A stretch of 64,000 nucleotides of DNA from Halobacillus locisalis (lineage in GTDB: Bacteria > Bacillota > Bacilli > Bacillales > Halobacillaceae). The notes below the pieces were generated by a model. That model ran no database searches. It saw only the letters and a list, made by a program, of their open reading frames with translations, and had not been told where the DNA came from. The stretch covers positions 310,001 to 374,000 of the forward strand of contig NZ_JACEFG010000002.1 in the NCBI RefSeq assembly GCF_013694105.1. The letters are read 5' to 3'. Position 1 is the stretch's first letter. The number at the start of each line of letters is the position of its first letter. Made by a program: the position numbers and the translations under genes. This document shows positions 51,271 through 59,980 of the stretch, in pieces.

Positions 51271-51981
51271 ATGGGATCTCCTTTATATAGAAGGATTGCA
51301 CAACAAATCAAAAAGGAAATAGAATCGGGCCAATGGAAGCAAGGCGATTCAATTCCAGCTGAGCTCCACTTGTCAGAGAAGTATGAGGCGTCCAGAGTCA
51401 CTGTGCGGCAAGCCATTAAAGTGCTTGTGGAAGAGGGGTTATTAGAAAAAATCCAGGGGAGCGGTACGTACGTTAAAGAGCAGAAGATCGAGCACAATAT
51501 TTTTGAACTCATCAGTTTTACAGAAGAAATGCGCAGTTTAAGCAAGGAACCGGTAAACCGAGTATTGGACTTTCAGCTGATTCATCCGCCAGATCATGTT
51601 CAGCGGAAACTGAAGCTATCTGATAATGAAAAAGTTTTTTATGTAAGGCGTCAGCGTTTGGTAGATGAGGTTCCTTACGTACTCGAAGATACGTATTTGC
51701 CAGTCAATCTTTTTCCGAACTTGTCTTATCAAATTATGACCGGTTCCAAGTATGACTATATTGAAAAAGAAGTTGGGAAGAAGATCAAGGATAGTTTCCA
51801 AGAAGTCATTCCGGTTCTTCCGAGTGAGGATATTGCTGAGGCGCTGACGGTTAATGTGGATACTCCGATTTTAAAAATTCAATCCTATAGCGTATTTGAG
51901 GATGGGACGGTATTCGAATATAGTGAGAATCATTTCAAGAGTGATGAGTATAAGTTCACTTTAAGAGCATCTCGCCCATAA
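51271..51981 (+). CDS. GntR-family (HutC/UTRA) sugar regulator
   Basis: 236 residues. The winged helix-turn-helix starts PLYRRIAQQIKKEIE and includes SEKYEASRVTVRQAIK. The C-terminal UTRA sensor domain ends with VFEYSENHFKSDEYKFT. The start is the ATG at 51271 with AGGAGG upstream. It is divergent from the glucosidase gene, across a 15-bp perfect palindrome that is its likely operator; the effector is probably a phosphorylated maltose-type sugar. B. subtilis uses an RpiR-type activator (GlvR) for the comparable glv genes, so this is a different control protein. Confidence 0.9.
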   Translation: MGSPLYRRIAQQIKKEIESGQWKQGDSIPAELHLSEKYEASRVTVRQAIKVLVEEGLLEKIQGSGTYVKEQKIEHNIFELISFTEEMRSLSKEPVNRVLDFQLIHPPDHVQRKLKLSDNEKVFYVRRQRLVDEVPYVLEDTYLPVNLFPNLSYQIMTGSKYDYIEKEVGKKIKDSFQEVIPVLPSEDIAEALTVNVDTPILKIQSYSVFEDGTVFEYSENHFKSDEYKFTLRASRP

Positions 51982-52080
51982 AAGCTGAAGCAGGTAATTC
52001 TCTTGATTTATTACTATGATTGTTCAAGAATAGGGCAGTAATGTTGAACACTCAATTTCGAGACTTTTGTATTGAGGACG

Positions 52081-52202
52081 GGGGAGATGGGGAACGAGTC
52101 GCTTTCCGTGGGGCGGGCGCTGAGCCTCCTCGAGCTAAAGCTCTGTGGGGTCTCAGCTGTCCCACTTAATCCCACAGGAGTCTCCCCGTTCCCCATCTCC
52201 CC
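52081..52202. repeat. Palindromic element C (inverted copy)
   Basis: About 122 bp with ends GGGGAGATGGGGAACG and CGTTCCCCATCTCCCC, a perfect 16-bp inverted repeat. The interior (GAGTCGCTTTCCGTGGGG, GAGCCTCCTCGAGC) is the reverse of elements B and D. Confidence 0.78.
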
Positions 52203-52290
52203 TTGCCAAAATAGTCTCTCGAAATCACCCCCCTGGAGTCCGTGAACAATGCGACTCCAGGGGGATGTATTGGATGAACGCACCCCAATC

Positions 52291-52440
52291 CGGACATTTA
52301 CCTAAGCAATCAGGACAACAGATGCACGATTTCAGACATCTTCTGCTCAATCAGGACAAGTGATCCTCTATATCGGTCATTTCCTTACGATTCGGACAAG
52401 AATGGCAATTTATCGGACATTTACTTAGCCTATTCAGTCA
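52291..52440 (+). repeat. 21-nt phased array of CGGACA words, eight units (array 2)
   Basis: GACA or GTCA cores start at 52293, 52314, 52335, 52355, 52376, 52395, 52416 and 52437, steps of 21, 21, 20, 21, 19, 21, 21. Surrounding bases again vary. This array lies exactly between palindromic elements C and D. Confidence 0.8.
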
Positions 52441-52492
52441 GACGTGCTTCTTTTCATCAATGAATGGTCCGACTAACTATATTTGGACGGGT

Positions 52493-52601
52493 GTGGTGGG
52501 AAATGGCGAGACTCCCGCGGGAGAAGGAACAAGGCGAGACCCCACAGGGAGTGTCAACGACCGAGGAGGCTCCCGCAGGAAAGCGAGTCATTTCCCACCA
52601 C
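52493..52601. repeat. Palindromic element D
   Basis: About 109 bp with ends GTGGTGGGAAATG and CATTTCCCACCAC. The interior is nearly the same as element B (GAGACTCCCGCGGGAGAAGG, GACCCCACAGGGAGTG, GAGGCTCCCGCAGGAAAGCG). Confidence 0.78.
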
Positions 52602-52754
52602 GCCCTTTTCTTACTTCAGTAGAGGACCCAAACACCTCACCTTCAAGTCTTCAAGATAAGGGGGATTATCTTGAATATATAGATTGAATAATGAGGGATT
52701 ATAGTGAAAAAGTTACAATAATAACGACAACCCATAACAAAGCCGATTGAAAAG

Positions 52755-52787
52755 AAAAAGGAAACCGCAGAGGGTTTCCTTTTTTTC
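52755..52787 (-). terminator. Terminator of the sugar ABC operon
   Basis: AAAAAGGAAACC / GGTTTCCTTTTT stem with a 6-nt loop and T runs; ends the minus-strand permease operon. Confidence 0.88.
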
Positions 52788-52791
52788 GTGT

Positions 52792-53619
52792 CTATTCTTT
52801 TACCGCACCAGAAGTCAAACCAGAAACGATTCGGCGTTGGAAGAGCAGAACCATGATGACGAGCGGTATCGTAACGATAACCGTCGCAGCCGATATCTCT
52901 CCCCAAGGAATCGTGTACTGTCCTTGGAACATCCCGATCCCGACAGGAACGGTTTTGTAATCTTCCGCTGTGTTAATGACGAGGGCGAAGAGGAATTCAT
53001 TCCAAGCAGCGATGAATACAAGAATCGCTGTGGTAAAAATACCCGGCACAGCAAGCGGAAGGATGATACGGAAATACGTCTGCATCATAGATGCACCATC
53101 CATCTTCGCTGATTCTTCAAGGTCGAACGGAATTTTGCGGAAGAAGGTAACCAACAACCAAATGGATAATGGTAAAGCGAATGTTGTATAAGGGATGATC
53201 AATCCTAAGTGACTGTTTGTCAGGCCGATATTTCTTAAGAATATATAGATCGGGGAGATCGTTGCAATCTGTGGAAACATCGATACAGACAACACGACAC
53301 CTAGAATGATCGCTTTTCCTCTAAATCGTAAGCGTGCAATAGCGTACGCTGCAAAGGCAGCTACAAATACGGTATATACCGTTGTCACGGTTGCTACGAC
53401 TAGGCTGTTCCAAAGGTATAAATGGAACGGGCGAATCGTGAACACGGAAATATAACTTTGAATCGTAGGGTTGCTTGTGAACCATGTGAACGCTTGGTCT
53501 CCAAAAAGCTCAGATAACGGTTTGACGGAGCTTAAGAGAATCCAAAGGAACGGGAACATGATGACGAAGACAAAGATCACTAAGAATACGTAAAATCCTA
53601 CACCTGCTTTTTTCTGCAT
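52792..53619 (-). CDS. Sugar ABC transporter permease (MalG type)
   Basis: 275 residues with six helices. The EAA loop that contacts the ATPase reads EESAKMDGASMMQTYFRIILPL. It forms the channel with the MalF-type partner encoded just upstream. No ATPase gene is present here, so a shared MsmX-type ATPase is likely. ATG at 53619, 16 bases after the previous gene; last gene of the operon. Confidence 0.9.
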   Translation of the reverse strand: MQKKAGVGFYVFLVIFVFVIMFPFLWILLSSVKPLSELFGDQAFTWFTSNPTIQSYISVFTIRPFHLYLWNSLVVATVTTVYTVFVAAFAAYAIARLRFRGKAIILGVVLSVSMFPQIATISPIYIFLRNIGLTNSHLGLIIPYTTFALPLSIWLLVTFFRKIPFDLEESAKMDGASMMQTYFRIILPLAVPGIFTTAILVFIAAWNEFLFALVINTAEDYKTVPVGIGMFQGQYTIPWGEISAATVIVTIPLVIMVLLFQRRIVSGLTSGAVKE

Positions 53620-53635
53620 CTATTCTCTCACTCCT

Positions 53636-54952
53636 TTATTTTTTAACTCCGTCACCGAGTAAGTCGGATCCCAAGAATTTAATGTAAATCGACGAAATGA
53701 TCGCTACACAGATAAATACGATAACCGCTAAGGCTGACCCTTCACCGAAGTTGGTTTGTTGGAACATGACCTTATAGGCGAGTAGCGAGATGACTTCTGT
53801 GGAGTTCGCCGGTCCACCACCGGTCAGTACATAAATCAAGTCAAAGACGCGGAAAGCATCCAGCGTACGGAACAACAGGGCAACTAGAATACTAGATTTG
53901 ATAAGTGGTAGCGTAATGTTGATGAACTGCTTCCATTTGCTCGCCCCATCAATCGAAGCCGCTTCATATAGAGAAGACGGGATTGTTTGAAGGCCGGCAA
54001 GTAATAATAGCGCCATGTAAGGTGTCGTTTTCCAGACGTCGGTAAGAATGACGGATGCCATCGCCCCGACAGGCGTTGTCAGCAGCACACTCATATTTTC
54101 AATAATTCCGATTTCAGCAAAGAATTTTGCAATAATTCCGTTTTGACCATCGTACAAGTACTTCCACATCATAGCGGAAACGGCTGTCGGAATCGCCCAC
54201 GGAATAAGAATCGATGCTCGCACGAGTCCTCGACCAAAGAAGGCTTTGTTAATCAATAAAGCAATGGCCATACCTAATACAAGCTCAAATCCGACGGAGA
54301 CGAATGTAAATACAAACGTATTTCCAAGTGATCGCCACAGTCGCACGTCTGTTAAGTTATTGGCGTAGTGTGAGACACCGATGAAGTTCGGTCGAATGAT
54401 ACTTTCATTGAGTCCACTGGCAAGTCCAGTAAGACGGTCGGCGTTTTGTAAGGCGTCTTCTGACTCTAACTCTACGAGACGCTCTTCAACCTGTTCAAAG
54501 GTTTGCTCAAAATCTTCGCCAAAGGAACTATCGATTGTGACTAATTTCAGCTCTTCACTAGGTACTTCAAAGTTGAATAGTATTTCATTCACTTCATTAT
54601 AGGGTTCCTCGATGCCTTCTTTTTCTAAAAGTTGGTCATCATAAGACACCACGTTCGACTTGATGTCTTCCAGCACCTCATCCACTTCAGGTGGGGCGAC
54701 TTCTATTTCATTATCTAGCGCGGTAAGTAAGAAGGGTTGGTTATTTAAGTATCGTTCTAAATCTAAGTTATAATCTAGATGAATGCTCGACTTTTGAGGG
54801 TCGTTTAGTTGGTAATCGAATAAACTGAAGTAAAATGACTGGATAACGGGCCAAATGGCAATCGCTAAGATTAAAATTAAAGAAGGGGCAACCAATAAAT
54901 ACCCAAGCCGTCTTTCTTTTTTCAATGAATCATTTAACGTCTTTTTTGCCAC
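53636..54952 (-). CDS. Sugar ABC transporter permease (MalF type) with a large acidic insertion
   Basis: 438 residues, about 140 more than usual for this class. Helix 1 (about 17-40) is followed by an acidic insertion (about 51-187, e.g. PPEVDEVLEDIKSN, TFEQVEERLVELESED) before the conserved FIGVSHYANNL. The remaining helices and the EAA loop (YEAASIDGASKWKQFINITL) are normal. By the usual topology the insertion is outside the membrane, beside the binding protein. Enterobacterial MalF also has a large periplasmic insertion, but between helices 3 and 4. ATG at 54952. Confidence 0.9.
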   Translation of the reverse strand: MAKKTLNDSLKKERRLGYLLVAPSLILILAIAIWPVIQSFYFSLFDYQLNDPQKSSIHLDYNLDLERYLNNQPFLLTALDNEIEVAPPEVDEVLEDIKSNVVSYDDQLLEKEGIEEPYNEVNEILFNFEVPSEELKLVTIDSSFGEDFEQTFEQVEERLVELESEDALQNADRLTGLASGLNESIIRPNFIGVSHYANNLTDVRLWRSLGNTFVFTFVSVGFELVLGMAIALLINKAFFGRGLVRASILIPWAIPTAVSAMMWKYLYDGQNGIIAKFFAEIGIIENMSVLLTTPVGAMASVILTDVWKTTPYMALLLLAGLQTIPSSLYEAASIDGASKWKQFINITLPLIKSSILVALLFRTLDAFRVFDLIYVLTGGGPANSTEVISLLAYKVMFQQTNFGEGSALAVIVFICVAIISSIYIKFLGSDLLGDGVKK

Positions 54953-54980
54953 GAATAGTTCCTCCTTTATGCCAAAAGGG

Positions 54981-55023
54981 GATTTAGCCCCCAGGTTCCA
55001 TAGATCGACCTGAAGGCTAAATC
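54981..55023 (-). terminator. Intercistronic hairpin after the binding-protein gene
   Basis: GATTTAGCC / GGCTAAATC outer stem with an inner AGGT/ACCT stem; no long T run. Such hairpins between a binding-protein gene and its permease genes give more binding protein than permease. Confidence 0.65.
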
Positions 55024-55036
55024 AGAGTGTAGAGAC

Positions 55037-56389
55037 TTACTGCATGACAGCTTTTAGTTCTTCTTCCATGGCTGCTACAGCTTCTTCTGGTGTCAATTCA
55101 CCAGCGATTGCTTTAGATACATTGATTTGAATGACTTCAGAAACCTCAGGATAGTTCGGTGCTACAGGGCGGGATACTGCACCTTCAAGAGCGTTCTGGA
55201 ATCCTTCTTGTGTGAAGAATGGGTTCGCTTCTAGGATTTCTTCGTCTTCAAATAGAGCAGGAAGTGTCGGAGCTAGACCACCATGGATGGCAGAGATCTT
55301 CTGACCTTCAGGACCCGTCATGAATTTAACGAACTCCCAAGCCTCTTCTTTGTGCTCAGAATATTTGTTGATGGCAGACATCCAACCACCAAGGGCAGCT
55401 GCGCTTCCAGCATCACCTTCAGGTAGTGGAGCTACACCTACGTTACCAGCAATTTCAGACTGTTCTTCATCGTTCGCAAGGTTCCATTGGTAAGGCCAGT
55501 TACGAATGTATGGAGATTGACCTTCAATGAATGCCGTGTGAGATTCAACTTCTGTGAACGTGTTGATGTTTCCTGGTACAAAGTCAGAAGTCGCTACTTC
55601 TACAAGTTTAGAAATCCCTTTGATTGTTTCAGGACTGTTAACAGCTACATCACCGTTTTCATCAAGAATCGTTCCGCCGTAAGAAGCGATGAACTCAACA
55701 GCGTTACAGACAAGACCTTCATACTGCTTTGCTTGCATCAAGTAACCGAATTCTGTTCCACCTTCACCTTGAAGGGAAGAAGCAGAAGACATCAAATCGT
55801 CCCAAGTTTGTGGAACTTCGCCTTCACCGACTAGATCTGTACGATAGAAAAGCATTCCAGCATCGATGAATTTAGGCATCGCCCAAGTTTTTCCGTTGAA
55901 TTGAGCAGCGGATAGAGCACCTTGGTTGTAATCGCTTGTTTCGATTCCGTCACGTTGTAGGAAACGATCCAATTCTAGAACGTATCCTGCTTGTGCGAAT
56001 TCTGCAGGCCATACAACATCTAAGTCCATAACGTCGATCTCAGAAGACTCAGCGTTCAACATCGTTACGTAAGCATCGTGTTGCTGACCAGTATCGGACG
56101 GCATCTCACGGAATGTTACGTTAATGTTCGGGTGCGTGTCATTGAACTCTTGAATTAACATTTCAGAAGCCTTCGTAGAATCTTGTCCACGGGCATAAAC
56201 GAGTTCAACCACTTCATCAGAGGATTCACCTTCACCAGCTGATTCACCAGTGTCACCGTCAGTTTCTTCTGTTCCTTCATCTGTTCCTCCATCGCCTTCA
56301 CCAGACGTTCCATCATCGCCACCACTACAAGCAGCCAATGCTACAACGACCAACAACATTAGGGAAAGTAACCAATACTTTGCTTTCAT
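55037..56389 (-). CDS. Extracellular sugar-binding lipoprotein
   Basis: 450 residues. The signal peptide ends in the lipobox LAAC, followed by an acidic Gly-rich linker (residues 22-60). The family-1 binding fold is recognisable from EMLIQEFNDTHPNINVTF and GWMSAINKYSEHKEEAWEFVKFM near the C-terminus. It captures an oligosaccharide for the permeases encoded downstream; which sugar is unknown. ATG at 56389, with the LacI-type regulator gene 27 bases upstream. Confidence 0.92.
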   Translation of the reverse strand: MKAKYWLLSLMLLVVVALAACSGGDDGTSGEGDGGTDEGTEETDGDTGESAGEGESSDEVVELVYARGQDSTKASEMLIQEFNDTHPNINVTFREMPSDTGQQHDAYVTMLNAESSEIDVMDLDVVWPAEFAQAGYVLELDRFLQRDGIETSDYNQGALSAAQFNGKTWAMPKFIDAGMLFYRTDLVGEGEVPQTWDDLMSSASSLQGEGGTEFGYLMQAKQYEGLVCNAVEFIASYGGTILDENGDVAVNSPETIKGISKLVEVATSDFVPGNINTFTEVESHTAFIEGQSPYIRNWPYQWNLANDEEQSEIAGNVGVAPLPEGDAGSAAALGGWMSAINKYSEHKEEAWEFVKFMTGPEGQKISAIHGGLAPTLPALFEDEEILEANPFFTQEGFQNALEGAVSRPVAPNYPEVSEVIQINVSKAIAGELTPEEAVAAMEEELKAVMQ

Positions 56390-56416
56390 TACATAACCTC
56401 CTGGTTTAATAAAGAT

Positions 56417-57433
56417 TTATTCTACAGCGCGTAAGGGACCTCCGACAGTGGACTCACGAATGATGAGCTCCAATGGAAGTTCATAACGCTCTCTAATCAA
56501 GGGTTTCTGGTCATTAATCTTATCAACCAGCACGTGCACAGCCTTTTGAGCCATCTGTTCAATAGGTTGCTCAACCGTTGAAATCTTTGGTTCGGTAATC
56601 TTCGAGATGACTTGATTGTCGAAGCCGATGACGGATAATTCGTTCGGAATCGTCACGCCGTATTCTCGTGCTCCGGCAATGATTCCCGCTGCCACTTCAT
56701 CACTTCCTGTAAAGACAGCTGTCGGCGGGTCTTTCATGGCATGAATTTGTTTGAATACTTCCATTCCATTCTCAATCGTATAGGCATTATAAAAACCGTA
56801 CGCATCTTGAAAAGGGATTCCATGCTCAGCTAATGCTTTATCGAAACCGAGCTTTCGATGATTGGCGACCATGCTCTTATAGCCTCCAGAACAATAGGCG
56901 ATTTTACGATGTCCTTGGCGTAAGAGATGTTTTGTCGCCATATAGCCGCCATGGATCTGGTCAAGTTTGATAATCGGAATATCAGCGGATTCGTCAAATT
57001 CGTTACACATGATCAAAGGGCCATAAGTTAAGTATTCAGAAATGGTGCTCCAGTCGTTCTCCAGTGAAGCCATAATAATGCCATCAACCTGCTTCGTTTT
57101 CAGAAGCTCAAGATGTCCAAGCTCCGTTTCTTGAGAGTACATCGTTTGGCAGATCAGTAACTGGTAACCGGACTGGTTGGCTGCTACTTCCATGGATTCC
57201 ACGAGCTGGCCGAAGAATGGGTTCATCAATCTCGGTACAATCACAGCAATCATTTTTGTTTTCTTATTACGCAAACTTCGTGCCGATGAGTTCGGGACGT
57301 AGCCTAGCTTTTCCATCGCCTCGAATACTTTTTGTTTCTTTTCTTGAGAAACATGAGGGTAATGGTTGATGACGCGTGAGACTGTCGATTTTGATAATCC
57401 AGCCAGCTCGGCTACATCATCAATGGTGACCAC
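56417..57433 (-). CDS. LacI-family transcriptional regulator
   Basis: 338 residues. The helix-turn-helix is TIDDVAELAGLSKSTVSRVI, the hinge helix is SARSLRNKKTKMIAV, and the rest is the sugar-binding periplasmic-type domain. The GTG at 57433 has AGGAGGT 6 bases upstream; a TTG at 57439 overlaps that site. It is the first gene of the sugar ABC operon and lies behind two LacI-type palindromes, so autoregulated, sugar-induced control is expected. Confidence 0.9.
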   Translation of the reverse strand: MVTIDDVAELAGLSKSTVSRVINHYPHVSQEKKQKVFEAMEKLGYVPNSSARSLRNKKTKMIAVIVPRLMNPFFGQLVESMEVAANQSGYQLLICQTMYSQETELGHLELLKTKQVDGIIMASLENDWSTISEYLTYGPLIMCNEFDESADIPIIKLDQIHGGYMATKHLLRQGHRKIAYCSGGYKSMVANHRKLGFDKALAEHGIPFQDAYGFYNAYTIENGMEVFKQIHAMKDPPTAVFTGSDEVAAGIIAGAREYGVTIPNELSVIGFDNQVISKITEPKISTVEQPIEQMAQKAVHVLVDKINDQKPLIRERYELPLELIIRESTVGGPLRAVE

Positions 57434-57463
57434 TATCAAACCTCCTCTCTGTCAGATCCACTA

Positions 57464-57547
57464 TTGAAATCGTTTTCAAAATTGATGAAATAAAAAAGTG
57501 CTAAACGCATTATGTGGAGTAAGTATGACTTTTGAAAACGTTTTCAA
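57464..57547 (-). promoter_or_regulatory. Two LacI/CcpA-type operators upstream of the sugar operon
   Basis: TTGAAATCGTTTTCAA (57464-57479) and the perfect palindrome TTGAAAACGTTTTCAA (57532-57547), 68 bp apart centre to centre. Both have the central CG of LacI-GalR operators. The operon's own LacI-type regulator is the likely binder, possibly looping between the sites; CcpA could also bind. Confidence 0.78.
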
Positions 57548-57645
57548 TAACTTGAATAAAGTATATGTGATAATCGAATGAAATTCAATGGGATTTGTAA
57601 AAAATTCTGAAAATTATTTTCGGCATCTAGGACAATTGGCGTGGA

Positions 57646-58109
57646 TTAAGGATTTAGCGTCTTTTCGAAAATGATCATATCTTGTCCTTGGATCCCATGT
57701 TCGAAAAAAGTTTCAGGATAGGAGAGGAAGAAATCCCTTTCTATAGATGAGAAGCGGAATCCGGCTTTTGATAGAAAGCGAGATTTTCTAAACTGGAATT
57801 CGATGTTCCTACAATCAACTGTTTATACCCACGACCTTTATAGTGGTCCACTAGCCATGCAATCGTTCTTTTTCCTAGACCTTGTCCTCTTACATCCTCA
57901 CTTAGGGCGATATTTTTAATTTCAGCTATGCCGCCCTCTGGAAAGGTCATGAGACAAGCGCCTATTGTTGCATGATCGTAGATGAGTTCATACAGCTCCC
58001 CTTGATCATAATAAGACCTCACCACGTCTTCACTTTCATCAGCCATCAGTAAATAGTCGAGTAACGCTTCGTGGTTCTTGGTTCTTTGAATAAGAAAAGA
58101 ATCTTTCAT
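57646..58109 (-). pseudogene. GNAT acetyltransferase with a one-base frameshift near the C-terminus
   Basis: The intact frame gives 122 residues ending at 57741. The acetyl-CoA site RGQGLGKRTIAWL is present, and the last conserved motif begins NLAFYQK, then leaves the family pattern. One extra G near 57766 would restore FYQKAGFRFSSIERDFF and continue to a stop at 57646-57648, giving the usual length of about 154 residues. So this is either a recent lesion or a sequencing error. The substrate is unknown. Confidence 0.78.
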
Positions 58110-58162
58110 TGGTCCGCATACTCCTTTGAAAACGTTATTATATTTTTTGTGTTGTTATCCCG

Positions 58163-58291
58163 CCTTAACAGGCAGTAATACCCCTTCAGGATTTTAGGAT
58201 GAACCGAAAAAGTTAAGATGGGGGTAAACTGCCTGTTAAGGTCCGATTGGTTCAACTTACAAGCAGTGGGGGATGAAGAACCCCACTGCTT
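58163..58291. ncRNA. Two-hairpin intergenic element, candidate structured RNA
   Basis: CCTTAACAGGCAGT (58163-58176) and ACTGCCTGTTAAGG (58228-58241) form a perfect 14-bp stem with an inner TACCCC/GGGGTA stem. A second stem AAGCAGTGGGG / CCCCACTGCTT spans 58261-58291. They are separated by a short linker containing GATTGGTTCAAC. On the minus strand the first loop contains ATCCT twice, which recalls the Bacillaceae-1 RNA loop motif; I cannot confirm this. Similar sequences are, from memory, repeated in several Bacillaceae. Confidence 0.45.
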
Positions 58292-58374
58292 GAAATTTCA
58301 CTTTATGGTACCATAAACATAGAGGAATGATTTCTGAATGGAGACTCTTTTCAGAAAAAAGGAGCAGTGAAAAG

Positions 58375-59682
58375 ATGGAACAACATGAGAAATTGTATGA
58401 TCTTATCGGGGTAGGCGTAGGCCCTTTCAACTTGAGCCTTGCTGCGTTGCTAGATAAAGTAGAAGAGGTAGACAGTTTGTTTTTTGAACAAAACGAAGGA
58501 TTCGATTGGCATCCTGGCATGTTGATTGAAGGAACGAAGATGCAGGTACCGTTCATCGCTGATCTTGTTACAATGGCTGATCCTACAAACAAATATAGTT
58601 TTCTTAACTATATTAGTAAAAACGAGCGAATGTATCAGTTTTACTTTTTGCAACGCTTGGATATCCCGCGCCGCGAGTACAATGATTATTGTCAGTGGGT
58701 CGCTGAACAATTAAATAGCTGTCAGTTCGGGAAGCGCGTCACCAATTTGCGTCACATCAAAGATAATCAGGAGTTTTATGAAGTGGAAGTGACGGATGTT
58801 GAATCAGGAGAACAAACGGTTTATCGAACGAAGCATTTGGTCATGGGCACAGGTAGTAAGCCCGTCATGCCGAAATCTTTCCAAGGATTCCCTGAAGAAG
58901 ATGTCTTTCACACCGCAGACTTTCTACCTAACCAAGACCGCTGTCGTAAAGCCAAGTCTGTCACAGTTGTGGGGTCTGGACAAAGTGCGGCCGAAACTTT
59001 CCGGGAATTATTAAAAGAACAACGAGAATGTGGATTCCGATTAGACTGGATCACCAGGTCGCCCGGATTTGCTTCAATGGAGGAGTCGAAGCTGAGTCTG
59101 GAACATTTCTCCCCGGATTACGTGAATTACTTCTATCAACTTCCTCAAGAGCGTAAAGATGAAATATTCGCGACACAAGGCTTGTATTATAAAGGAATCA
59201 GCAATCATACGATCAATGACATCTACAACCTTCTATATGAGTATTCTGTCGGAGAGGAAGAATTGGACGTCGGTTTACAGGTGTTAAGTGAAGTGCGCGA
59301 TTTGAAACAAAAAACAGATGGTCGCTACGAAATCGATTGCTACCATTGGCAAAAACACGAAGCGTTCACGCATGAAACGGATGTGGTCATTGCCGCAACG
59401 GGGTACAAACCTCATGTCCCTGATTTTGTCCACGAGCTCTCTGATTTCATCGAATGGGACGAGCAGGGCCGTTATAAGGTGACAGCTGATTATCGTCTGG
59501 AGAAGCAGGTTGATACGGAAGGTGAAATTTATGTGCACAGTGGCATTTCCCACACGCACGGAGTAGGTTCAACCAACTTAGGCTTATCTGTACACCGAAA
59601 CAAAGTCATCATCAACCACCTGGTCGGACGTGACGTGTACCCAATGAATGAGAAAAGTATCTTCCAATCGTTTAACGTATAA
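58375..59682 (+). CDS. Lysine/ornithine N-monooxygenase (SidA/IucD/PvdA family)
   Basis: 435 residues from the ATG at 58375 with AAAAGGAGC upstream. The FAD-binding start is DLIGVGVGPFNLSLAALL, the middle contains WHPGM and the NADPH motif VVGSGQSAAETF, and VIAATGYKPH is the ATGY motif of this family. It hydroxylates the side-chain amine of lysine or ornithine for hydroxamate siderophores. No siderophore biosynthesis or transport gene is adjacent. Followed by a terminator. Confidence 0.9.
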   Translation: MEQHEKLYDLIGVGVGPFNLSLAALLDKVEEVDSLFFEQNEGFDWHPGMLIEGTKMQVPFIADLVTMADPTNKYSFLNYISKNERMYQFYFLQRLDIPRREYNDYCQWVAEQLNSCQFGKRVTNLRHIKDNQEFYEVEVTDVESGEQTVYRTKHLVMGTGSKPVMPKSFQGFPEEDVFHTADFLPNQDRCRKAKSVTVVGSGQSAAETFRELLKEQRECGFRLDWITRSPGFASMEESKLSLEHFSPDYVNYFYQLPQERKDEIFATQGLYYKGISNHTINDIYNLLYEYSVGEEELDVGLQVLSEVRDLKQKTDGRYEIDCYHWQKHEAFTHETDVVIAATGYKPHVPDFVHELSDFIEWDEQGRYKVTADYRLEKQVDTEGEIYVHSGISHTHGVGSTNLGLSVHRNKVIINHLVGRDVYPMNEKSIFQSFNV

Positions 59683-59683
59683 G

Positions 59684-59711
59684 AGAGCAGCTTCGGCTGT
59701 TCTTTTTTTTA
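59684..59711 (+). terminator. Rho-independent terminator
   Basis: AGAGCAGC-TTCG-GCTGTTCT with the stable TTCG loop and a long T run. Confidence 0.92.
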
Positions 59712-59727
59712 TGTGCGGGATTCATTT

Positions 59728-59877
59728 GTCCGAATAGGCCGAGCAAATGTCCGATAAGGTGCATCATTTGTCCGAATAAGAAACAAATGTCCGATATCGT
59801 ACGTCTCCTGTCCTAATAATCCAAACACGTGTCCGAAATACCTCAACTCTTGTCCGATTGGCTCCACTAGATGTCCG
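59728..59877 (-). repeat. 21-nt phased array of TGTCCG words, eight units (array 3, opposite strand)
   Basis: TGTCCG (or TGTCCT) begins at 59728, 59749, 59769, 59788, 59809, 59830, 59851 and 59872, steps of 21, 20, 19, 21, 21, 21, 21. This is the complement of arrays 1 and 2. It fills the gap between the N-monooxygenase terminator and the arginine promoter. Confidence 0.85.
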
Positions 59878-59980
59878 AAATAGAATCCAAGTTATTCACC
59901 AGGCCCTTATAAGAAAAATGTCGAAAATGTTCGAATAGATGACATATGTGTAAACATTGCCCGAAATCCATAGCTATTGG

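Noticed and set aside
58126-58140. cre-like word before the acetyltransferase gene
   Set aside because: Right half is poor (TTATTA) and the gene is not a carbon-catabolic one.
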